A stretch of DNA of 64,000 bases from contig NZ_LJCP01000010.1 in assembly GCF_001399755.1 (NCBI RefSeq), positions 62,001-126,000 on the forward strand, read 5' to 3'. Positions 26,840-33,570 of the stretch are shown here, one piece after another. The DNA is from Thiohalorhabdus denitrificans (GTDB lineage: Bacteria > Pseudomonadota > Gammaproteobacteria > Thiohalorhabdales > Thiohalorhabdaceae). The notes under the pieces are model-generated. The model was not told where the DNA came from, made no database searches, and worked only from the letters and a program-made list of their open reading frames with translations. The position numbers were made by a program, and so were the translations under genes. The first letter of the stretch is position 1; every line of letters starts with the position of its first letter.

Positions 26840-27622
26840 ATGCTCCGCCTGCTCGAGGCCATCGGTCACAAGGCCCTCACCGCCGCGGCCACCATCCGCG
26901 ATATGACCCGCCTGACCGGTCTGTGCGGTGTGCGCGGGCTGATGCCCGCCAGCTACAACCCCGCCGTGCGCCTGGTGCTGATCCGCCAGCTCTACTATAC
27001 CGGCGTGCAGATCCTGCCCCTGTTTTTGCTCATTACCCTGGGCTTCGGGACCGGTGCGGTGGGGGCAGCGGTTGCGGGTATGCTAAGCATGGATCTGGGG
27101 GACAGGGCAGGGGGGATTGTGGTCAACCTGCTGGTGCTGGAACTGGCCCCGCTAATCACCGCCTTGCTCGTGGCTCTGCGCTCGGGCTCTGCCGTCGATG
27201 CGGAGCTGGCCACCATGGCCCAGAGCGGGGAGCTACGCACCCTGGATCTGTTCGGCATCGACCCCGCCACCTACCTGTTCCTGCCGCGCATCATCGCGAC
27301 CATGGTCACGGTTACGCTGCTGACCGGGATCTGCGCCCTGTTAGTGCTGACCAGCGCCTACCTGTTCCTGTTCTGGTACGTGGAGACCGGCCTCAACACC
27401 TACCTGAACTCGGTGATGGACGCGGTGACGGGGACAGTAGCGGCGCTGGTGCTCGCCAAGAGCCTGCTCCTGGGTTTTCTCGTCGCCTTCATCCCCCTGT
27501 ACAGTGGAATTACCGGGCCGCCCGGCCTGGGCGGGATCTCCGTCGCCGTGCAGCAGGGCATGGTGCGGTTGTTCCTGGCCATTATGCTGGTTGAGGTGCT
27601 GACCCTGGGGGAACTGCTATGA
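26840..27622 (+). CDS. mlaE: MlaE-family ABC permease (MCE lipid transporter)
   Basis: 260 aa with about five to six membrane helices. MlaE signatures are YYTGVQILPLFLLITLGFG, LVLELAPLITALLVALRSGSA and the ELATMAQSGELRTLDLFGIDP coupling loop. The fold moves phospholipids or other hydrophobic substrates between the inner membrane and a periplasmic MCE ring. The frame extends upstream to 26792, but the ATG at 26840 gives the usual MlaE start; no clear ribosome site is seen. Its stop overlaps the next gene's ATG. The name marks the family, since substrate and direction are unknown. Confidence 0.88.
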   Translation: MLRLLEAIGHKALTAAATIRDMTRLTGLCGVRGLMPASYNPAVRLVLIRQLYYTGVQILPLFLLITLGFGTGAVGAAVAGMLSMDLGDRAGGIVVNLLVLELAPLITALLVALRSGSAVDAELATMAQSGELRTLDLFGIDPATYLFLPRIIATMVTVTLLTGICALLVLTSAYLFLFWYVETGLNTYLNSVMDAVTGTVAALVLAKSLLLGFLVAFIPLYSGITGPPGLGGISVAVQQGMVRLFLAIMLVEVLTLGELL

Positions 27623-28083
27623 CTATTGAGTTCCTGCCTGATGCCGAGGTCATCGGCCGCCGACTGGATCAGCTGGCGGCGGCCGGTCCGGTGGCGCCGG
27701 TGGCCCCCGATGTTCCCCTCCTTGCCAGCCTCTCGGCCCAGGAGAACCTGGAGCTGATAGGTGCCTTCCACGGCCACCTTACCGCCCGCGACCTGACGGC
27801 GAACGCCTCGGTAACGCTGGCGCGTCTCGGCATCGCTTATTGCGCCCCCCGCCACCGGGACGAGCTGACCGCGCGCGAGGCCTTTCTGGTCCAGCTGGGC
27901 CGGGCCGCCATGCGCCCCCAGGCGATGACGGTCCTGGTCACGCCCTTTTCCCAGGTGCCGGAACTGGATTCCGACGGCCCCATCGAGGAGGCCCTGGCCG
28001 CCCTCGAGGTGACGCGCTTTTGCATCCTTGACTATCCCAGCAACCGGAACCTGTATTCCAGTCTGACCGAGGCCACGCCGTGA
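27619..28083 (+). CDS. Truncated ABC-ATPase-like protein lacking Walker A (MCE operon)
   Basis: 154 aa in the position normally held by the MlaF ATPase, overlapping mlaE and the MCE gene by 4 bases each. It aligns by eye with the second half of an ABC ATPase. PLLASLSAQENLELI (33-47) resembles the stretch after the Q-loop. DELTAREAFLVQLGRAA (81-97) resembles the signature helix with LSGGQ replaced by LTARE. AMTVLVTPFSQ (102-112) resembles Walker B with the DE lost. There is no P-loop and no room for one. It cannot hydrolyse ATP by the normal mechanism, yet the reading frame is intact and coupled, so it looks selected rather than decaying. Its function is unknown. Confidence 0.7.
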   Translation: MTIEFLPDAEVIGRRLDQLAAAGPVAPVAPDVPLLASLSAQENLELIGAFHGHLTARDLTANASVTLARLGIAYCAPRHRDELTAREAFLVQLGRAAMRPQAMTVLVTPFSQVPELDSDGPIEEALAALEVTRFCILDYPSNRNLYSSLTEATP

Positions 28084-29015
28084 ATCAGCGAGGGATCCGC
28101 ATCGCCGTCGGGCTGTTCCTCGTCATCACCCTGGGGGTGATGGTCGGCGCGGCGGGTTATGTCCTCTACCGCAAAGGGCTATTCGAGGAGGAGGTCGCGT
28201 TCACGCTCGTGGCCGAATCCGGCCAGCATCTGTCGCAGGGAATGCCGGTGGTCTTCCAGGGGCACGAGCTGGGATCGGTCCAGCAGGTGGACCTCAAACG
28301 GCAGGGCCACGTGGAGGCCCGGATCGCCATCCCAGCGGACCAGCACCGCTGGTTGCGAACCTCCAGCACCTTCACCGTCGAGAACCCCTTGCTCGGCAAC
28401 GCCCGCATCCTGGTTGCCACCCCGGACATGGACGCGCCGCTGCTTCCCAAAGACGCGCGCGTCCGGACCCGCCTTCAGGACGATTTCAACCAGCTCATCG
28501 AGGAGGCGCAAACGGTCGTCCAGGATCTGCAGCGAATTGGCGCCCATCTCCGCGAGATAACCGGCAAGGTCGCCGATCCCGAAGGCGATTTCAGCCAGAC
28601 AATGGCCCATCTGGAGCGTTTCAGCGGGCGGCTGGCCGACGAGCCCGCGCTGCTCACCCTGCTCACCGACAACCCGGCCACCCCGCGTCACTTCAACGAG
28701 GTTCTGGCCCGCGCCGAGGCCGGCACCGGCGAGGCCGAGGCCACAATTGCAGAGCTGCGCCAGACCATCGCCCGCACCCGGACCCGTCTTCTCAGCAAGG
28801 GGGGCACGGTCTCCCGGGTGGACGCGCTGCTGGAGGACCTCCAGGGCAAGCTCAAGGTCCTGGATCCGGCCGTGCACGAGGCAGCCGCCTCCACCCAAGG
28901 GCTGGAGGAAATGCGCGACGAGCTCCGGATCACCATCGAGGACACCCGCGCCATCCTTCGGCGGGTCGAAGCCGTTCTGGGTGAGGAGCCCTCCACCGAG
29001 GTTCCGTTGCCATGA
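28080..29015 (+). CDS. MlaD-type MCE-domain protein
   Basis: 311 aa. One N-terminal membrane helix (about 9-30) anchors it in the inner membrane. A single MCE domain follows (about 38-125, with GQHLSQGMPVVFQGHELGSVQQV). The C-terminal 170 residues are largely helical and rich in Glu, Leu and Arg, as in proteins whose helices form a tunnel across the periplasm. It is longer than Escherichia coli MlaD (183 aa) and more like the single-MCE proteins of other lipid transporters. The GTG start overlaps the previous stop. Confidence 0.88.
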   Translation: MNQRGIRIAVGLFLVITLGVMVGAAGYVLYRKGLFEEEVAFTLVAESGQHLSQGMPVVFQGHELGSVQQVDLKRQGHVEARIAIPADQHRWLRTSSTFTVENPLLGNARILVATPDMDAPLLPKDARVRTRLQDDFNQLIEEAQTVVQDLQRIGAHLREITGKVADPEGDFSQTMAHLERFSGRLADEPALLTLLTDNPATPRHFNEVLARAEAGTGEAEATIAELRQTIARTRTRLLSKGGTVSRVDALLEDLQGKLKVLDPAVHEAAASTQGLEEMRDELRITIEDTRAILRRVEAVLGEEPSTEVPLP

Positions 29016-29716
29016 AGCCCGGATTCCGGCTGGTGCCGGTCCTGATGGCGGTGCTCGTGGCCGGCTGCCTGGGCGGCCCCCCGGCCGGACCGGCGTGGCG
29101 AATTCGGGCGGCCGAGGCCACCGAGGCCTACTACACGGCCATGCTAACCGGTGACGGCCAGCGCGCCGGCAGCAGTCTGCGCCGGGCCCTGGAGGCGGCC
29201 AGTGCCAGCGACGATCTGACTCCGTTGGCGCGGGTCCACCTGGGCCGGGCCGCCATGCAGGTGGCCCTGCGGCGCGAGGCCGAGCTGGCACGGACCGGCG
29301 AGCTCATCGCCCTTGCCGGGGACCGGGATCTGGAGGCCTATCGGCGCTTCCTGGCGGGCACTCCGGAGGCCGGAGATGCCGGGCTCCTGCCCCCGGAGCT
29401 GATGGATCCGGCCCGGCACCTGCGGGCGGATCGGCCCAGCGCACTGGCCAAAAGCGTCGCCGCCATCGAGGCTCCCCGCATGCGGGTAGTGGCCGCCGCG
29501 GTGGGCCACCGCAGCTACCCCGGCCGCCGGGCCTTCGCCGATGCGGCGGTGGCGGCGGCCTCTCCGAAAGGCTGGCGGGGGGTGCTGCTGGCGTGGCTGC
29601 CGGTGCAGGCCGAGGCGGCCAAGCGCGCGGGCGATACGGCCGAGGCGGCGGCCATCCGCAGCCGCCTGCGCTGGCTGCAGAACCCCCGGGCCGGCCGGTC
29701 AGACGGGGCGGAGTAG
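29012..29716 (+). CDS. Lipoprotein of the MCE operon
   Basis: 234 aa. A signal peptide ends in the lipobox LVAGC, with C19 the likely lipidated residue. The mature part is alpha-helical and Ala/Arg rich with paired helices suggestive of TPR-like repeats (for example ARVHLGRAAMQVALRREAEL). It overlaps the MCE gene by 4 bases and ends the operon. By position it is the likely outer-membrane partner of the MCE tunnel, comparable in role to lipoproteins such as PqiC. I see no sequence match to PqiC or MlaA, and the product is otherwise unrecognised. Confidence 0.75.
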   Translation: MKPGFRLVPVLMAVLVAGCLGGPPAGPAWRIRAAEATEAYYTAMLTGDGQRAGSSLRRALEAASASDDLTPLARVHLGRAAMQVALRREAELARTGELIALAGDRDLEAYRRFLAGTPEAGDAGLLPPELMDPARHLRADRPSALAKSVAAIEAPRMRVVAAAVGHRSYPGRRAFADAAVAAASPKGWRGVLLAWLPVQAEAAKRAGDTAEAAAIRSRLRWLQNPRAGRSDGAE

Positions 29717-29996
29717 TCCGGTGCGGGCCCGGGCCAAGCTTCTCCGGGCCGCGGAGCGAACTTCAGCCTGAGCCCCTGCGGCCCAGGGCTGACCGTACCA
29801 GCCGGCACCGACCTCCTGCCCCATGACCGGGCCAACTCCAGCCTTGCCTTCCATCACCTCCACGGCCAGCCCGAAAAAGGCCCAGATACCGCCGGTGAGC
29901 AGCATCACGGCGGCGAGCAACCAGCTTTCCGGCAGGCTCGGGAGGTTGACTCCAGGAAGGGAAAGGCGTTTGATGAATAGACAACCGGTCAAATAG
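29699..29996 (-). pseudogene. Possible remnant of a membrane-protein gene (PAP2-like N-terminus)
   Basis: On the minus strand a frame reads LPESWLLAAVMLLTGG followed by IWAFFGLAVEVMEGK, a convincing membrane helix followed by a segment reminiscent of the start of PAP2-type phosphatases. The similarity then fades, and the rest of such a protein is absent because the MCE lipoprotein gene lies there. Only a weak TTG start near 29996 is available, and it falls inside the TetR operator. I read this as a decayed 5' fragment, with a small membrane peptide as the alternative. Confidence 0.25.
29978..29996. promoter_or_regulatory. Operator-like repeat upstream of the TetR gene (copy 1)
   Basis: TAGACAACCGGTCAAATAG lies 9 bases before the tetR-family ATG. 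It shares TAGAC-ACCGGT-AAA with 30657-30675 and has a palindromic ACCGGT core. Position suggests autoregulation. Confidence 0.65.
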
Positions 29997-30004
29997 AGGC
30001 AGTC

Positions 30005-30619
30005 ATGGGTCGCTTGAGTAGCGCGCGAGAGGAGCTGATCACCACCGCCGCCGACGAGCTGTGGCAGGGGAGCTACGGTTCGGTGGGCGTGGGGGCCCTG
30101 TGCTCCGCCGCCGGGGTGAAGCGGGGCAGCTTCTACTACTTCTTCGACTCCAAGGACGACCTGGTCCTGGCGGCGCTGGAGCACTCCTGGGAGCGCATGC
30201 AGGCCCAGTTCGAGCGCGTCCTGGGCGACGAATCCGTGCCGCCCCTGCAGCGCCTGCCCCGGTTCTTCGACGCCGTGGCCGAAATGCACGACCGGGTCCG
30301 CCAGGAGTCGGGCCACGTGCCCGGGTGCCCCTTTGGCAACCTGTCCGTGGAGCTGGGCAACTTCCACGACCCGATCCGGGAGCGGGTCGCCGACATCTTC
30401 CGGCGGGCCACCGCCCATTTCGCCGGGCTTCTGCGAGCCGCGCACGCAGCCGGGGAGATCCCCCTGGAGTCCCCGGAGGAGGCCGAGCGCCGGGCCGAGC
30501 AGATCTTCGGCGCCATGCAGGGGGCCCAGGTCCTCGCCAAGACCCATGCCGATCCCGACGCGATCCGCCGCATGGCCCCGGTGGCGGTGGCCATCGCCCG
30601 GGGCGACGCCGAGTCCTGA
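30005..30619 (+). CDS. TetR/AcrR family transcriptional regulator
   Basis: 204 aa. An N-terminal helix-turn-helix (about 25-47, VGALCSAAGVKRGSFYYFF) is followed by a helical ligand-binding domain of normal size. CSAAGVKRGSFYYFFDSKDDL is close to the DNA-binding segment of AcrR/NemR-like repressors. GHVPGCPFGN around residue 107 carries a single cysteine that could act as a sensor, by analogy only. Matching operators sit in front of this gene and of the downstream AhpD-like gene, so it probably represses both. Confidence 0.88.
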   Translation: MGRLSSAREELITTAADELWQGSYGSVGVGALCSAAGVKRGSFYYFFDSKDDLVLAALEHSWERMQAQFERVLGDESVPPLQRLPRFFDAVAEMHDRVRQESGHVPGCPFGNLSVELGNFHDPIRERVADIFRRATAHFAGLLRAAHAAGEIPLESPEEAERRAEQIFGAMQGAQVLAKTHADPDAIRRMAPVAVAIARGDAES

Positions 30620-30656
30620 ACAGAGGCGGTCAGGCTAGGCTTTTGGAACGGACAAG

Positions 30657-30675
30657 TAGACGACCGGTAAACTAT
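30657..30675. promoter_or_regulatory. Operator-like repeat upstream of the AhpD-like gene (copy 2)
   Basis: TAGACGACCGGTAAACTAT shares 13 of its first 14 aligned positions with the copy at 29978. It lies 18 bases before the next ATG, between the TetR gene and its presumed target. Confidence 0.65.
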
Positions 30676-30693
30676 AACCCAAGGAGACTGCAA

Positions 30694-31248
30694 ATGAGCG
30701 ACTACCCCGTGCACACCCCCGAATCCGCCCCGGAAGGCGCCGGCGACTTCATGCGGGAGCTGGAAAAGGCCTACGGATTCGTCCCCAACCTGGCCGGAGT
30801 CATGGCCACCGCCCCGGCCCTCATGCAGGGCTATTTCCAGCTCAACCAGCTCTTCGAGCAGACCAGCCTGACCCCGGCCGAGCGCCAAGTGGTCCTGCTG
30901 TCCGCCAGCTTCACCAACACCTGCGGCTACTGCATGGGCGCCCATACCGCGTTGGCCGAGATGGCCGGGGTTCCCGAGGACTGCATCGGGGCCCTGCGCC
31001 AGGGCGAGCCGCTTCCCGACCCGCGCCTGGACGCCCTGCGGCGCTTCACCCAGGCCGTGGTGGAACAGCGAGGGTTCCTGCCCGAGTCCGAGCTCCAGGC
31101 CTTCCACGACGCCGGGTTCACCCCGCAGAACGTCCTGGAGGTGGTGCTCGGCGTGGGCATGAAGACCCTGTCCAACTACACCAACCACATCGCCGGGACC
31201 CCGCTGGATCAGGCCTTCGCCGGCAAGGAGTGGACCCCGCCGGCGTGA
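30694..31248 (+). CDS. Carboxymuconolactone decarboxylase / AhpD-like protein
   Basis: 184 aa. The CMD/AhpD fold is shown by TNTCGYCMGAHTALAEMAG, with a CxxC pair and histidine as in the peroxidase-type active site. Related proteins reduce peroxides or alkylhydroperoxidase adaptors, using thiols. A strong AAGGAGA ribosome site precedes the ATG. Control by the upstream TetR regulator suggests induction by an electrophile or oxidant, which is inference. It is not a true carboxymuconolactone decarboxylase by context, as no aromatic catabolism genes are near. Confidence 0.85.
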   Translation: MSDYPVHTPESAPEGAGDFMRELEKAYGFVPNLAGVMATAPALMQGYFQLNQLFEQTSLTPAERQVVLLSASFTNTCGYCMGAHTALAEMAGVPEDCIGALRQGEPLPDPRLDALRRFTQAVVEQRGFLPESELQAFHDAGFTPQNVLEVVLGVGMKTLSNYTNHIAGTPLDQAFAGKEWTPPA

Positions 31249-31363
31249 TGACGCGGTTGGCCCCGGAAGGGGGCAGGCCGCGGAGCCCCGCCCCGCCTGC
31301 CGGACTCCAACAACCGGGGGGCATAATCGGCCCGCCCCCACAACTCGAGCAAGGAGCAGGACC

Positions 31364-31738
31364 ATGGAAGAGTCCCAGATTGATTTCGCCATCGTCATGA
31401 CCAGCGGACCGGATACCCCGAAGCGCCTCGCTTCCCCGTTCTTCCTGGCCGCCACCTCCGCCGCGGAGGAAATGAGCGTGGTGGTCTATTTCACCGGGCA
31501 GGGAACCGTTCTGCTCAAGAAGGGGGAGGCGGAGAACGCCTATCCCAAGGAGGGCGGCAAGTCGGTGAAGCACTTCATGGACCAGGCTCTTGGCAACGGC
31601 GCCCAGTTCGTCGCCTGCAAGGCCTCCCTGGACCTGAACGAAATCTCCCCCGACGACCTGGCCTTCGATGTCCCTATGGTGGGCGTTGCCGAGGCGCTGC
31701 CCTACCTGGAGGCCTCCAAGAAGCTCATATCCTTCTAA
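31364..31738 (+). CDS. DsrE/F-like small protein
   Basis: 124 aa. A DsrE-type alpha/beta fold is suggested by the N-terminal beta strand IDFAIVMTSGPDTPKR, the helix FFLAATSAAEEM and the strand SVVVYFTGQGTVLL. Family members bind or relay sulfane sulfur. The single cysteine in FVACKASL is at about position 85, near the active Cys of DsrE, so a sulfur-relay role is possible but unproven. A clear AAGGAGCAGG ribosome site precedes the ATG. It stands alone, convergent with the GH100 gene. Confidence 0.75.
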   Translation: MEESQIDFAIVMTSGPDTPKRLASPFFLAATSAAEEMSVVVYFTGQGTVLLKKGEAENAYPKEGGKSVKHFMDQALGNGAQFVACKASLDLNEISPDDLAFDVPMVGVAEALPYLEASKKLISF

Positions 31739-31804
31739 TCGGACGTCCATCCGCCGGGGCCGTGCGTCCCTCGGTTTGGGGTCGGGGCGGGCGGCCCTGA
31801 CCGC

Positions 31805-33199
31805 CTAAATGGCGCACTTCTCCCCGGCTATGTCGTCGGCGAAGGCGATCCAGTCCAGGGAGGAGGGGTCCGCCAGGAGGCGGTCGGCGAGCAGCACGCC
31901 CGCCACCGTCCAGGTCTGGAAGCGGCGGGCCTGTTTGCCCACCAGCTGCCCGCGTTGGCCGTCGAAGTACTCCGGCCATTCCCTCCCGGGCAGGCGCTCC
32001 GCGGCCGCGGCCAGGGCCGGTTCCGTCAGGGCGGTGGCGCCGCGCAGCTGCTCGGCGGCCGCCAGCAGCCACAGGAAGACCGGCCAGCTCCCCCCGTTGT
32101 GGTAGGACCAGGGGACGTTCTTGGGGTCGCTTCCGGTCACCGTGCGCCAGTCCTGGCCCTCCAGGGCGGGGTAGCACAGCTTCATGGCCATCTCCCCGAT
32201 GAGGTCCTCCGCCCGGGCCTCGATCAGGGTCAGGATGGAACGGGCCTGGCTCCCGCCGGCCAGGCCGGAGAGAACGGCCAGCAGGTTGCCCTGGGTGAAA
32301 AAGCGGAAGTCCATGCGCGACGGGCCCAGATTGCCCGCCAGGTAGCCCCCGGGGTCGGGCAGCCATTCCAGCAGCCAGGCGGGAATGGAGTCGGGAACGA
32401 CGTTGAAGGCATTCACCGCGTTGTCCCCGTACTCCTCCGTCCTGTAGCGGTACATGCGGTTGAGGGTGGGGAAATCCAGCCAGTAGTAGGTGCGCACGTA
32501 GTGCCCCAGCTTGCCGAGGCGGTCGGCCACCGCCTCCCGGTAGGGCCGGCTGTCGGGGCCGTCCCCGAGCAGCTCCTCGGCGGCGCGCAGGGCCATGAAA
32601 AAGAGCGCCTGCACCTCCAGGGGATAGCCGTATACCCCCAGGCGACGGTCCACCATGAAGGAGCCGTCGGGGACCAGGAGGGTGGGGTACATGTCGAACC
32701 GGCTGATAAGGCAAAGCTCCAGGATGCCCCGGATGGCTTCCTGGAAGGCGGGGGTCGCGGCCAGCTCGCGGTCGCCGGTGGCGCGGGTGTAGGCCCGAAG
32801 CAGGTACAGCCACCACAGGCTGGCGTCCACCGCCGCCACCCGGCCGATGGCGTGGCCGCCGAAGTCCGGGATCAGCGATCGGCCGTCCTCCGCCACCTTG
32901 AAGCTGGCGGGAATCAGGCCGGCCCCCGGCCGGTAGCAGTCCATGGAGCGCTTGCGGGCCTGTAGCTCGCGGGTCCGCTCCAGGAAATGGCGCACCATGG
33001 CCGGCTCGCCCTCGGCCAGGTAGTAGAGGGCCACGGGAACGAAATCCCGCACGAAGACCTGGTCGTAATTGAGGGTGGCGGCGTCGGGGTCCGTGCAGGC
33101 GATGGTGCCGACGGGCTCGCCGCCGTAGCGCACCACCGCTGCCTCCATCAGGCTTCGCGCTTGGCCGGTATCGAGGTGGCCGGAGCTTACCGTTCCCAT
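31805..33199 (-). CDS. GH100 neutral/alkaline invertase homologue
   Basis: 464 aa. Very close to the plant/cyanobacterial neutral-alkaline invertase pattern: NYDQVFVRDFVP near 43-54, IPDFGGHAIGRVAAVDASLWW, MVDRRLGVYGYPLEVQALFF, AVNAFNVVPDSIPAW, ARMDFRFFTQGN-like SRMDFRFFTQGN, and SDPKNVPWSYHNGGSWPVFLW. The first aspartate in VRDF and a later catalytic glutamate region match the (alpha/alpha)6 barrel. Enzymes of this family hydrolyse sucrose to glucose and fructose in the cytoplasm. GGAGGGG precedes the ATG. No sucrose synthesis or uptake genes are adjacent, so it may act on internally made sucrose or another glycoside used as osmolyte. Confidence 0.88.
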   Translation of the reverse strand: MGTVSSGHLDTGQARSLMEAAVVRYGGEPVGTIACTDPDAATLNYDQVFVRDFVPVALYYLAEGEPAMVRHFLERTRELQARKRSMDCYRPGAGLIPASFKVAEDGRSLIPDFGGHAIGRVAAVDASLWWLYLLRAYTRATGDRELAATPAFQEAIRGILELCLISRFDMYPTLLVPDGSFMVDRRLGVYGYPLEVQALFFMALRAAEELLGDGPDSRPYREAVADRLGKLGHYVRTYYWLDFPTLNRMYRYRTEEYGDNAVNAFNVVPDSIPAWLLEWLPDPGGYLAGNLGPSRMDFRFFTQGNLLAVLSGLAGGSQARSILTLIEARAEDLIGEMAMKLCYPALEGQDWRTVTGSDPKNVPWSYHNGGSWPVFLWLLAAAEQLRGATALTEPALAAAAERLPGREWPEYFDGQRGQLVGKQARRFQTWTVAGVLLADRLLADPSSLDWIAFADDIAGEKCAI

Positions 33200-33375
33200 C
33201 CGCGAGCCCCTCCCATTCCCTGGCCCCGTATGCGCCCGGGGTCCGTACCTCCACCGTGCCGGGGTTGGAGCCGTTAGTCACCACCCAGAGGGGGCGCTGC
33301 TGGGGGCCGGGACCCCAAGCGGCCTGCGGCCCCTTTCCTCCTGGCCGGCCCCTTCCACCCGGAGGGGCTCAGGAC

Positions 33376-33407
33376 TTGACTCCGTACTTGGGTACGGGGT
33401 CCAGGGT
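33376..33407 (+). promoter_or_regulatory. MerR operator and mer promoter
   Basis: TTGACT at 33376-33381 is a perfect -35. It runs directly into the dyad CCGTAC-TTGGG-TACGG, as in mer promoters of Tn501/Tn21, where MerR binds a stretched 19-bp spacer. The -10 is poor: CCAGGG at 19 bp, or CAGGGT at 20 bp against the usual TAAGGT. The operator is intact but the promoter may be weak. The leader from 33408 to merA (163 bases) holds no merT or merP gene. Confidence 0.85.
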
Positions 33408-33570
33408 TGACCAGACTCCTCAAGCGGAGGAGGAGCAATTCCACCCTGAACGGAGCAATCCGCATGATCCGTCCCCCATGGAAACTCCCCATTCCACCCA
33501 ACCAGCTTGATGGCGCCGACGCGGGCCATCGAAGCCGGTCTCCTCTCCAAACTTCAGGAGGGCCCTGCCG

